Source: Thermococci archaeon (GTDB taxonomy: Archaea > Methanobacteriota_B > Thermococci > Thermococcales > Thermococcaceae). Taken from it: a stretch of DNA of 9,428 bases. Where the stretch lies: positions 1-9,428 of the forward strand of contig QMUB01000023.1 of the NCBI GenBank assembly GCA_003663695.1, read 5' to 3'. The notes beneath the pieces were generated by a model. That model had not been told where the DNA came from, did no database searches, and saw nothing but the letters and a program-made list of their open reading frames with translations. The position numbers were made by a program, and so were the translations under genes. Positions 1 to 7,040 of the stretch are shown here, one piece after another (position 1 is the stretch's first letter; the number at the start of each line of letters is the position of its first letter).

Positions 1-165
1 AACGGTACCGAAGCGGTGTTTAAATTCCTCGCATCTTTGAAGGATCTTGCAATAATAAACAGGGAAATAATCCTGGTTGCAATAGATAGAGATACCCTCG
101 ATGAAAAGGACTTTTACACATTGACGAGTGAATTGAAACCTGTGGAGGAATTAAAGGAGCTCTGA
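1..165 (+). CDS. DUF835-type protein, C-terminal end (5' part outside window)
   Basis: Frame 1 is open from the first base to a TGA at 163-165, giving the last 54 residues of a protein that begins to the left. The visible part resembles the end of the archaeal DUF835 domain: an FKFLASLKDLA helix, then a hydrophobic strand (EIILVAIDRDTL) and a short acidic tail ending VEELKEL. DUF835 proteins are common in Thermococcales, often as soluble or membrane-anchored proteins of unknown role, so no function can be given. The gene converges on the endonuclease IV gene, with only 4 nt between the two stop codons, and has its own T-tract just after the stop. The family call rests on a short C-terminal piece and could be wrong. 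That it is a real coding end is well supported by codon use and the tight packing. Confidence 0.68.
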   Translation, partial: NGTEAVFKFLASLKDLAIINREIILVAIDRDTLDEKDFYTLTSELKPVEELKEL

Positions 166-169
166 TCTT

Positions 170-1015
170 TTAGACCTCTATTTTTTCGTATGTCTTCTTC
201 ATCAAAACCGCGTCTCCTTCTATATTGGGACTCTCGCTTATGAGAACCCCCCTAACCTTGAATTCCTTCAAAACATGGAGCAGATCCTTCCATCTCATGT
301 CGCTCTCCCTGAGGTTCAAGTGGTTCTTCTCGCCCTTCGCCGTGTACTCTATGCCGCTCATATGAATGTGCATGTTCTTGAGAGCTTCCTCTCCGAGGCC
401 CTCCTCCATGAGGGAGAGCATTTCACGCCATTCTTCAATTGAGTTGCACTTTCCGCCCTTTCTTGCATGTGCGTGCGCGAAATCTATTGCCGGGAGCACC
501 ATCTCAACGTCCTGACTCATTTTTATGAGTTCCTTTAAATCTCCGAACTGGGTTGGTTTTCCCGTGAGCTCCGGTCTAATCCAGATCTCTATCCCCTCAT
601 CCATGAGACTCCTGATTATGTCCTTTATCTCATTCCTTATGCGTTCATAAACTCTCTGAGGGTCCTGCTTTAGATAGTAGCCCGCGTGAAAAACCACACT
701 CCATCCCCCTGCTTCATAGAGGCGTTCGGCACTTTGAATTATCCTCCTTTTGCTGGCTTCAACTTTTTCCCTCTCCCTGGCATTCAAATTGATGTAGTAG
801 GGGGCGTGAGCTGTCAGAATAACATCATTTTCCCTCGCAACGCGTCCGATCTTCCTGGCCATCTCCGGCTTTAAATTAACTCCTCTGACAAATTCAAGCT
901 CCATTGCATCCAGACCCAGATTTTTAACCTGCATGATGCCATTTATTGTGGAGGGTCTTGGTGTTGAAATTGGAATTCCAGCAGTCCCAAACCTCAGCCT
1001 ATCGATTTTTATCAT
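170..1015 (-). CDS. nfo: Endonuclease IV-type AP endonuclease (TIM barrel)
   Basis: This is an AP endonuclease 2 / endonuclease IV family protein of about 281 residues. The family cleaves DNA 5' to abasic sites in base excision repair, using a metal cluster in a TIM barrel. Counting from an upstream GTG at 1030, the metal-ligand motifs are in family order: H75 (TAHAPYY), H115 (VFHAGYY), E154 (RPELTG), D183 and H186 (IDFAHAHAR), H221 (HIHMSG), H237 (EKNHLNL) and E266 (ISESPN). I place the start at ATG 1015-1013, because GGTGA (1025-1021) lies 5 nt before it, whereas the GTG at 1030 and ATG at 1021 lack such a site; related archaeal proteins also begin close to the KIDRLRFGTAG segment. It is the last gene of the minus-strand run, 21 nt after the coiled-coil gene. 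Abasic-site repair would be a constant need at high temperature. One third-site ligand looks altered (see findings). An alternative is a sugar isomerase-like barrel, but the motif set favours the nuclease. Confidence 0.9.
   Translation of the reverse strand: MIKIDRLRFGTAGIPISTPRPSTINGIMQVKNLGLDAMELEFVRGVNLKPEMARKIGRVARENDVILTAHAPYYINLNAREREKVEASKRRIIQSAERLYEAGGWSVVFHAGYYLKQDPQRVYERIRNEIKDIIRSLMDEGIEIWIRPELTGKPTQFGDLKELIKMSQDVEMVLPAIDFAHAHARKGGKCNSIEEWREMLSLMEEGLGEEALKNMHIHMSGIEYTAKGEKNHLNLRESDMRWKDLLHVLKEFKVRGVLISESPNIEGDAVLMKKTYEKIEV
174..190 (+). terminator. Oligo-T terminator after the DUF835 gene
   Basis: A run of six T (181-186), in the context CTATTTTTTCG, lies about 16 nt after the plus-strand stop at 165. 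Archaeal RNA polymerase typically ends at such T-runs without needing a hairpin. The site lies inside the 3' end of the opposing endonuclease gene. Confidence 0.45.
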
Positions 1016-1018
1016 ATC

Positions 1019-1025
1019 CATCACC
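1019..1025 (-). promoter_or_regulatory. Ribosome binding site deciding the endonuclease IV start
   Basis: GGTGATG on the minus strand (1025-1019) matches the archaeal anti-Shine-Dalgarno core GGTGAT and sits just before ATG 1015. It favours this start over the in-frame GTG at 1030 and ATG at 1021, neither of which has a suitable upstream purine block. Confidence 0.55.
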
Positions 1026-1036
1026 GGCACTTAAAT

Positions 1037-2110
1037 TTATGCAAGCTCAATTTTTGTACCCAAAATTTTTTCAATTTCTTTCAAACGCCTGTTGAGCTCT
1101 TCCTCGAGTTCTCTAAGCTTTCTTTTAGCTTTTTCTAGCTCCTCTTCCTTTTCCCTTATCTTCGCTTCGAGCCTTCTTAGCCGGGCTTCAAAGTCCCCTA
1201 TCTCCTTTGATCTCCTGTTTTTTTCCCTCTCTAGAGAATCCAGCTCTTTTCTCAGGATTTCTATTTTCTCAAGCTCAGCATCCAGGTTCTCGATAACTTC
1301 CTTGGCCCTCTTCGCATGCTTTTTGTCGAAGTATCCCCTTTCCATTGCATTCTTAAGAAGCTCTTTAACCTTCATAGGCTCCTCAAAAGCAAACTTCGTA
1401 TCCTTCAAGAACATCTCCGCGGCATGTCCCTTTACCCTGGCTTTTTTCAGGGGCTTCTTTAGATATGAAAGGTCTGAACTCAGCTTGATTTCCCTGTGGG
1501 AGAGCTCCTTTTTTAGGGATTCTATCTTCTCTTCGAGCTCTAAAAGTGTGGAATTTCTTTTCTTTTCTGCTATTGTTGCCTTTAAGTTCTCTTCCCTCTC
1601 TTTCGCCCTTTCAAGCTCTCCACGCACCTCTTGAATGTGTTCATCTGCTCTTTTAATGTCCTCAAGGATGCTCTTAATATCCGGAACCTCAAACTCCTCA
1701 AAATTCCTCAGTCTCACTTGATATTCGCCATATACCTCCGAGAGCTCCTTAAGGAGCTTATTTATCCTGTAAATTCTCTTTTCAAAGACCATCATTACAT
1801 ATTTTCCATGGCTAACATGAAACTTTGAGAGCTCGGGCAGGAACTTCTCCAGTGAGTCTATATTCTCTATGCGCTCCAAAAAGTTCGTTAATGTATCAAC
1901 GTATGCCCTCCTTTCATTCTCCACGATTTTGGATATCCTCTCATCGATTTTTTTTGGTATCCTCTCCTTCTCAAGGTTCTTAACTTCCTTTTTTATCTCC
2001 TTCAAAAGCTTGGAAACCTTTTTGCTGTAGGCTTCTCTGAGCTGGCTCTTCTCCTCCAAAGCCTTTTCCTTACGTTTCTCAAGTTCCAGAAGTGCTCTTT
2101 CCAACTTCAA
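1037..2110 (-). CDS. Coiled-coil protein of unknown function
   Basis: This 357-residue protein is very rich in Glu, Lys, Leu and Arg. Residues 1-65 are helical and charged. Residues 66-145 are a less repetitive helical part with aromatics (FHVSHGKYVMMVFEKRIYRI). A heptad-rich coiled coil runs from about 150 to 215, followed by a conserved-looking linker domain (216-268, around KKPLKKARVKGHAAEMFL), then a second long coiled coil from about 270 to 350. No Walker motif, metal site, signal peptide or membrane span is visible, so it is probably a cytoplasmic structural or adaptor protein. The TTG start (2110-2108) has GGAGG 4 nt upstream and lies 32 nt inside the end of the DUF373 gene, so translation is probably coupled. 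The next gene is the endonuclease IV gene. I recognise no named family; it looks like one of the uncharacterised coiled-coil proteins of Thermococcales. SMC/Rad50-like helices are the nearest visual comparison, but the ATPase heads are absent. Confidence 0.85.
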   Translation of the reverse strand: MKLERALLELEKRKEKALEEKSQLREAYSKKVSKLLKEIKKEVKNLEKERIPKKIDERISKIVENERRAYVDTLTNFLERIENIDSLEKFLPELSKFHVSHGKYVMMVFEKRIYRINKLLKELSEVYGEYQVRLRNFEEFEVPDIKSILEDIKRADEHIQEVRGELERAKEREENLKATIAEKKRNSTLLELEEKIESLKKELSHREIKLSSDLSYLKKPLKKARVKGHAAEMFLKDTKFAFEEPMKVKELLKNAMERGYFDKKHAKRAKEVIENLDAELEKIEILRKELDSLEREKNRRSKEIGDFEARLRRLEAKIREKEEELEKAKRKLRELEEELNRRLKEIEKILGTKIELA

Positions 2111-3248
2111 CTTTCCTCCATCCCCTGACCCTTTCTTTAAGATACATGCCCGCTAGGGCCGCTACCACTATATCTGCCACTGCCATTAAAACTTTACCGT
2201 AGAACTCTATAAGGACGGGTGATGTCAGGTTTATGACATAGGACGTTGTTAAATCTATCGTAACCCACATGCCCGGAATCAGAATAAGCGCGGTTATGTA
2301 ATACCATATGTGGTAATCTCTCTTCATGTAAGCCTGCATAATCTTGCCGAGGACAATTATAGCCAGCCCTATGTTAAGCATGGTGTTGAGGAAGTATAAG
2401 TAAGCTATAAATGCCAGTATTGGGTCAGTTGGAATCCCCGGAAGGGTGGAACCCCTTATCAGGTATGCAAAGTTGAAGTACACATAGATTGCACCCGCGG
2501 TTATCACGAACAGCCCTGTTACTGTTGCCATGAAGTTGACAAGTCCTTTACTTATGCTCTCTTTAAGACGCAAAAAGCCATCCTGAATGTGTCTTATAAT
2601 GTTAAATCCCTTGTTAAAGAAGTATCCACCCACTAGGAATAATATCGTCCCGGCAACCGTCGATGAAACTATGTTAATGCTTTCAGGATATTTAAGAGAG
2701 ATCAGCCTTGCAATACCATACAGAAGCAGAATTAAACCAGGCAATCCAAGGACCACCTTTGCAACTTCAGGATCGCTCAAAATCTCCTTGAAATAGCGGT
2801 ATATTATATAATATGTGGTTTCTATGCTCTCGCTCTGCTTCACCACAACTCTCCTCGTGCTCACTATGGGGAGCTTTGAGGTTATTATCGGAAATATCTG
2901 CTCGTCCTCTGCACCGTCTGTAACAGGGATAACACCATCGGCGGGAAAACTCTTGAGAACCTCCTCCAGCTGCTTATTGAGCTCCAAATCGCTTTTAACC
3001 CCAACATCATGGTGCCCCGTTATCAATGCCACCTCTACATCATCAAATTCTCCTTTTTCCCTGAGCTCATCATAAAGTTTGACAGCCGCGTAGAGGACAT
3101 TTGCATCGCTGTCCTCCGGATCTGCCAGGCTAAGTTTCATAGCGGCGTCTATGCAGGCATCTCTACCAATTATGGGGGCTTCAACACCCGCTTTATAGCC
3201 GAAATCATCATCCCGATCTATCGCTAAAATCAGTACCTTAATCTTCAA
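2079..3248 (-). CDS. DUF373 family integral membrane protein
   Basis: This 389-residue protein belongs to the archaeal DUF373 family, whose function is unknown. A soluble N-terminal domain (about 1-155) carries the family motifs: LAIDRDDDFG (8-17), GRDAC (28-32), ITGHHDVG (76-83), VTDGAEDEQIFPI (109-121) and RRVVVKQ (132-138). Conserved Asp-rich and His-His segments of this kind suggest a ligand or metal site, but that is inference. About six hydrophobic spans follow, near 162-184, 192-211, 237-263, 275-301, 313-333 and 349-371, ending in a basic tail. Translation appears to start at TTG 3248-3246, which overlaps the TGA of the MTH1187-family gene as TTGA, with a G-rich block (GGGGGAGGG) right before it. 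The close spacing of that block is unusual, but the protein start LILAIDRDDDFG fits the family. It overlaps the downstream coiled-coil gene by 32 nt. A membrane-anchored sensor or transport accessory is possible; nothing here proves it. Confidence 0.88.
   Translation of the reverse strand: MKIKVLILAIDRDDDFGYKAGVEAPIIGRDACIDAAMKLSLADPEDSDANVLYAAVKLYDELREKGEFDDVEVALITGHHDVGVKSDLELNKQLEEVLKSFPADGVIPVTDGAEDEQIFPIITSKLPIVSTRRVVVKQSESIETTYYIIYRYFKEILSDPEVAKVVLGLPGLILLLYGIARLISLKYPESINIVSSTVAGTILFLVGGYFFNKGFNIIRHIQDGFLRLKESISKGLVNFMATVTGLFVITAGAIYVYFNFAYLIRGSTLPGIPTDPILAFIAYLYFLNTMLNIGLAIIVLGKIMQAYMKRDYHIWYYITALILIPGMWVTIDLTTSYVINLTSPVLIEFYGKVLMAVADIVVAALAGMYLKERVRGWRKVEVGKSTSGT
2115..2119 (-). promoter_or_regulatory. 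Ribosome binding site for the TTG-started coiled-coil gene
   Basis: GGAGG (2119-2115, minus strand) lies 4 nt before TTG 2110, inside the coding end of the DUF373 gene. It is the main reason for accepting a TTG start here; no in-frame ATG lies nearby. Confidence 0.6.
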
Positions 3249-3550
3249 CCCTCCCCCATTTTCTCAAGGACGGATTTTACCTTATCCTCCATTTTACGAT
3301 CTTTGTCCCTTCTATCATCGATCCTTATCGTTGTGGAGACTCTCTTTGCTCCAAGCCTGAACATGAGCTCATGAGCCTCCTCTATTATCCCAAGCCCCTC
3401 CCCAATGCTCGATACCTCTATGATGGTTGACATGGGTGTCAGTGTATACTTTACACCCTTATTCTCTAAAAACTTTACTACCTCTGCTACGTATCCGCTC
3501 AGACTGAGCTCTCCAAGGGGAACCACGATGAACTCGATTATTACACTCAC
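3245..3550 (-). CDS. MTH1187 / YkoF-like thiamine-binding protein (UPF0045, DUF77)
   Basis: This small protein of about 101 residues has a ferredoxin-like fold signature of the MTH1187 family (thiamine-binding protein domain, formerly DUF77 / UPF0045). Visible family motifs are IIEFIVVPLGE near the start, YTLTPMSTIIEV in the middle and RVSTTIRIDDRRDK near the end. Members form oligomers and bind thiamine or related small ligands in the cytoplasm; the ligand here is inferred only. I favour GTG 3550-3548 because AGGTG (3561-3557) lies 6 nt upstream and homologues start right at the first strand. GTG 3559 would add three residues and would be nearly leaderless from the TATA-like box at 3581-3591. 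The stop overlaps the DUF373 start by 4 nt, so the two are probably made together. Family certainty is high; start certainty is moderate. Confidence 0.87.
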   Translation of the reverse strand: MSVIIEFIVVPLGELSLSGYVAEVVKFLENKGVKYTLTPMSTIIEVSSIGEGLGIIEEAHELMFRLGAKRVSTTIRIDDRRDKDRKMEDKVKSVLEKMGEG

Positions 3551-3580
3551 CTTCGACACCTGACTGAGATTAACTCGACA

Positions 3581-3591
3581 ATATTTTAAAC
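3581..3591 (-). promoter_or_regulatory. TATA-like box before the MTH1187-family gene
   Basis: On the minus strand, TTTAAAATAT (3590-3581) overlaps the end of the NTPase gene. Its centre is about 26 nt before position 3560, which would place transcription start at or just before GTG 3559 or about 10 nt before GTG 3550. It may be an internal promoter for the four downstream genes. This is by-eye evidence in AT-rich sequence. Confidence 0.4.
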
Positions 3592-4113
3592 TTAACGGTG
3601 CTCGAAGAGGAGAGTAAAGCGTTTCATGACTTCCTCCCCAATCTGCTCCCTGTTCCCGATGCTTAAAAAATAGAGCTCTCCATAACCTTCAAACCTCTTC
3701 ACCCATCTCCTGTGAAGTACAGCTAAGAGCGGTTTTTTACTCTTTAAAACTTCCTCAAGTGCCCGTGAGAATGCTTTGCTTTTAAATTCCATTGCCCCTA
3801 TCTCATCTATCACAACCAGATCCGCTTCTTTCAATGCCCTGTACATTGCCCTGACACCGATTTCATTTAAATCCGCGATGTTCACCCCGTATTTCCCTAT
3901 TTTAGGGCCTGGAGCCCCTTCCCATGCGAGTATCCCTTCCTCTCCTGTATCGAGGGCTCTTATCTTGAATCCCACTCTCCTTCCCCTTTCGCGCACTTCC
4001 TGGGTTATGAAACCTCCTGCAGAAATTCCCCTCTCTTTTAAAGCTTCCACAACTTTCAAAACGAGCGTGGTTTTCCCGACCCCCGGATTTCCACTTATAA
4101 ATATTCTCACCAT
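3592..4113 (-). CDS. THEP1-type nucleoside-triphosphatase
   Basis: This 173-residue protein is a P-loop NTPase of the THEP1 family (DUF265, related to human NTPCR), whose studied members hydrolyse several NTPs slowly in vitro; the cellular role is unsettled. The Walker A motif is GNPGVGKTT at residues 8-16, with K14 and T15 for phosphate and magnesium. The family segment GGFITQEVRERGRRVGF is at 33-49. The Walker B strand is LVVIDEIGAMEF at 99-110, with D103 and E104. The length is typical and the protein looks intact and cytosolic. It starts at ATG 4113-4111, 29 nt after the helicase stop and without a ribosome binding site; a TATA-like stretch about 25 nt upstream suggests a leaderless transcript. 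The neighbouring helicase gives no firm functional link. Confidence 0.93.
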   Translation of the reverse strand: MVRIFISGNPGVGKTTLVLKVVEALKERGISAGGFITQEVRERGRRVGFKIRALDTGEEGILAWEGAPGPKIGKYGVNIADLNEIGVRAMYRALKEADLVVIDEIGAMEFKSKAFSRALEEVLKSKKPLLAVLHRRWVKRFEGYGELYFLSIGNREQIGEEVMKRFTLLFEHR

Positions 4114-4126
4114 GTGGGAATCTATG

Positions 4127-4142
4127 CTTTAAAACTTAAAAA
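4127..4142 (-). promoter_or_regulatory. TATA-like box before the NTPase gene
   Basis: The 29-nt gap between helicase and NTPase holds two T/A-rich elements on the minus strand, TTTTTAAG (4142-4135) and TTTTAAAG (4134-4127). The first is centred about 25 nt before ATG 4113, the distance expected for a leaderless start. The start codon has no Shine-Dalgarno sequence before it, which agrees. Confidence 0.38.
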
Positions 4143-6890
4143 TCAATCGCTCCAGAACTTTCTGTTCTTAATAAACGTCCTCTCAGCCTCAAGAAGAGCC
4201 ACCAAAAGTGCCTCTCCTTTGTACTGTCCCAGAATCCTTGCGGCGGTATCAGGACCGACCCCATAGGAAGCTAGTGCTAGAATGGCATCCCATCCATACG
4301 TCTGGATCAAATCGCTTGCCTTCAAAAGCTTGCGGTATGCCTTCTCTTCCTCTTTATCGATTTTCTCTCCTCTCTTCATCTTTTTGAGGTATTTAATAAA
4401 AATTTCGGAATCTATTGGATGAGCAACGGCGAGCATTAGAGAACCGCACTTAGGGCATTTCCACTCTTTGAGACGATTTTTAAGTCTCGAAGTCTTTGTC
4501 TGGCTCTTCCATCCGCAGTTGGTGCATATCAAAACAACATCTGTATCCAGAATCCTCCTCTTGAAAAGCTCCAGAATTTCGTCCCTCTCGAGTCCCCCGC
4601 TCACCAGGAACTCTCCTCCAACGCTCATATTTATCCTAGCAAGTGGCGAGGCTTCTCCGGCAATCCGCCCTTTGATCCTTATCATTCCCCTTTGGATATC
4701 CTCCAGAACCTTTGAAGCCTCTTCAACATCCACCTTATCATGAAATACCTCATTTAAAGTTTCCTTCTCAATTACAGTGCCGCTGAAGAGTCTGTCCACC
4801 CTCCTGATTTTTGCCTCTCTTCTCAATGCTCCAATCCTCTTTGCAACATTGAGCATTCTCCATCTGTATACGTTGCTATCCCGTATTCCCCTTGAGATTA
4901 TGTACTCGAGTGCCCTCCCGTCCTGGAAGAAATACCCCTTTACTTCCCTTGGATTCAGCTGAAAAGGTGTTTTAAAAACTATGGCATGAGCCTGAGCCTT
5001 CATGGTAAACACTTTTCCATATCTGGAGCTTAAAAATGCCCATATAAACCTGCCCAGTGCTTCATTTGCCCGATTTCCAAAATCAGCATGAATTACAAGA
5101 GCTTTGGAGAGGCTCTCAATTCCAACGTCTCTATCGGTACCCAGCGGGTCCTGCTTCCTCAGAATTCTCTCGGCAATCTTTAACTCATTCTCCATGAACT
5201 CGACGTCCTGTAGGAAGCGTTTTGCCATTTCAAAATTGAAAATGAGTTCTCTTTTCAGTCTACCCACTTCAAGGGCAACTTCAAAGGGAACCGGAATCAT
5301 CTCCCCTTCCCAGCTTGGGATGGCACTCTCAAGACTTTTGCTCTCCCTGACCTTTAAAAGGCGTGCATCCTCATCTATCCCGAGAACTATCCAGCTTCTC
5401 CCGTGCATGATAAACTCCATACCCTCTTCGAGATCCATCACAAAGCTCTCGTCGAGGCGCCCTATAATATGGTTGCTCGATATATTCAGCACGCGGTAGG
5501 AAACCTCATCGGGGATTGTGGAGAGGTTTTCGTAGTAATACTTAAAGGAACCCCTTTTTAGATAGAGAACATCCTTTTCCTCATCGTATCCAACTAAATA
5601 GGAGTTCCTGAGGACATTGAGTACACCCTCAAACTCCTCCCAAGTCAGATTTCGGTAGGGATATGCCATTCGAGCTGTTTCATATATCTCTCTCTTACCG
5701 AGGTGTCTGTACTCCATGAGCAAACCGACGATAAAATGGGCGAGAACATCGAGGGCATTTTCATAGATATGAATTTTCTCAAGCTTTCCCTTCACTGCCC
5801 TCTTTGCAATAATTAAGCTCTCCAGATAGTCCTCTACATTTGTGGCTATGATATAACCTTCACTCACCTCTCCAAGGCGGTGTTTAGAGCGTCCCACCCG
5901 CTGGATCAGGCGATTTACCTGTCTGGGACTCATGTACTGCACCACAACATCCACATCACCTATATCTATCCCAAGCTCCATCGAGGAGGTACATATCAGT
6001 GCCTTAATCTTGCCTTCTTTAAGCGCTTTCTCGGCCTGTATGCGTGCTTCTTTGGAGAGACTTCCATGGTGAACTTCGACTGCTTTTCCCCATGCTTTCA
6101 GGCGATGTGCCAAAATCTCGGCAAACTGACGTGTGTTTGTAAAAACAAGTGCCCTCTCATATCTCTCCAGAATTTCCCATAGAATCCTTAATCGGGTTGC
6201 AACTTCGAGGGAAATCTTAAGCTGCTTGGCAAGGTCTCCATCCCTTTCATCCGGCTGGGGGAAGAGCACTTTTATTCTATACTCCTTCTTCAGTGAGGGC
6301 TTCACAGTCACATGCCCTTTAAGCCATTCCCTAACTTCCTCTTCGTTCCCAACCGTTGCACTTAGACCTATCCTTTGAAAGCTCGCTATTTTGGATAGCC
6401 GCTCAAGTGCCAGGCTCAGCTGAACTCCTCTCTTGTTATCGACAAGCTCCACAATCTCATCTATTATCACAAATTTTACATTGCCCAGATGCTTCCTCAT
6501 GGATTTCATCGTCATCAGAATTCCCAGTGTTTCGGGTGTTATTATCAAAACATGGGGAGGATTTCTCACCTGCCTTGCCTTCGCATACTGGGATGTGTCT
6601 CCATGCCTTACCTCCACACTTAAACCAACCCTATCCCCCCACCATCTCAAACGCTCTAGAAGATCTCTGTTCAACGCCTTAATGGGGGCTATGTAGAGTG
6701 CGGAAATTGGCTCCAAATTCCTCTCAAGTATCTCGTTAATCACAGGTAAAAAAGCACTCTCCGTCTTTCCGCTTCCCGTTGGAGCAATTATAAGTACATT
6801 CCTTCCTCTGCTAACTTCATCAAAAGCCCTTAGCTGCAGTTCATTGAGCTGAAAACGCTCGCTTATTGCCTTCATGAGGAGTTCATGCAT
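4143..6890 (-). CDS. Lhr-type (Ski2-like SF2) helicase with zinc ribbon
   Basis: This 915-residue superfamily 2 helicase has Lhr-core organisation. RecA domain 1 shows Walker A APTGSGKT (36-43), motif Ia APIKALNRD (68-76), Ib TPETLG (118-123), motif II DEIVE (144-148) and motif III SAT (177-179). RecA domain 2 shows VFTNTR (249-254), TSSMELGIDIGDVD (301-314) and motif VI QRVGRSKHR (330-338). A winged-helix part (about 370-440) and an Lhr-type C-terminal domain (about 450-780) follow. The tail holds a four-Cys zinc ribbon (C789, C792, C812, C815) and a helix-hairpin-helix-like stretch (YGVGPDTAARIL, 876-887). Archaeal Lhr proteins unwind or remodel DNA and RNA:DNA hybrids and are tied to repair and recombination; the substrate here is unknown. 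Motif II has V147 where DExH proteins have His. The ATG at 6890 is the first start after an in-frame stop, lacks a ribosome binding site and has a TATA-like box about 26 nt upstream. I cannot tell by eye which archaeal Lhr subgroup it belongs to. Confidence 0.93.
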   Translation of the reverse strand: MHELLMKAISERFQLNELQLRAFDEVSRGRNVLIIAPTGSGKTESAFLPVINEILERNLEPISALYIAPIKALNRDLLERLRWWGDRVGLSVEVRHGDTSQYAKARQVRNPPHVLIITPETLGILMTMKSMRKHLGNVKFVIIDEIVELVDNKRGVQLSLALERLSKIASFQRIGLSATVGNEEEVREWLKGHVTVKPSLKKEYRIKVLFPQPDERDGDLAKQLKISLEVATRLRILWEILERYERALVFTNTRQFAEILAHRLKAWGKAVEVHHGSLSKEARIQAEKALKEGKIKALICTSSMELGIDIGDVDVVVQYMSPRQVNRLIQRVGRSKHRLGEVSEGYIIATNVEDYLESLIIAKRAVKGKLEKIHIYENALDVLAHFIVGLLMEYRHLGKREIYETARMAYPYRNLTWEEFEGVLNVLRNSYLVGYDEEKDVLYLKRGSFKYYYENLSTIPDEVSYRVLNISSNHIIGRLDESFVMDLEEGMEFIMHGRSWIVLGIDEDARLLKVRESKSLESAIPSWEGEMIPVPFEVALEVGRLKRELIFNFEMAKRFLQDVEFMENELKIAERILRKQDPLGTDRDVGIESLSKALVIHADFGNRANEALGRFIWAFLSSRYGKVFTMKAQAHAIVFKTPFQLNPREVKGYFFQDGRALEYIISRGIRDSNVYRWRMLNVAKRIGALRREAKIRRVDRLFSGTVIEKETLNEVFHDKVDVEEASKVLEDIQRGMIRIKGRIAGEASPLARINMSVGGEFLVSGGLERDEILELFKRRILDTDVVLICTNCGWKSQTKTSRLKNRLKEWKCPKCGSLMLAVAHPIDSEIFIKYLKKMKRGEKIDKEEEKAYRKLLKASDLIQTYGWDAILALASYGVGPDTAARILGQYKGEALLVALLEAERTFIKNRKFWSD

Positions 6891-6910
6891 GTTGAAGGAT
6901 AACTCAGGAT

Positions 6911-6926
6911 GCTTAAAAAATAATCG
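6911..6926 (-). promoter_or_regulatory. TATA-like box of the helicase gene
   Basis: The minus strand reads ATTATTTTTTAAGC here, centred near 6916, about 26 nt before the helicase ATG at 6890. With no Shine-Dalgarno sequence in the gap, the mRNA is probably leaderless or nearly so. Confidence 0.42.
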
Positions 6927-7040
6927 ATTGCCATACTGTCAGGATAAGAGAAATGCTCATGATAATCCCGCAAAAGAGGATAAAACCACACCATTGTCAA
7001 CCTACCACACTTATCCTAACAGCACCTCGATTGCTGTCAT

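Noticed and set aside
1092..1634. Plus-strand frame of 180 codons, extremely rich in Ser and Phe
   Set aside because: It is the complement of Glu/Lys-rich coiled-coil codons (GAG/AAG read as CTC/CTT and TCT/TTC); low-complexity shadow of the minus-strand gene with no ribosome binding site.
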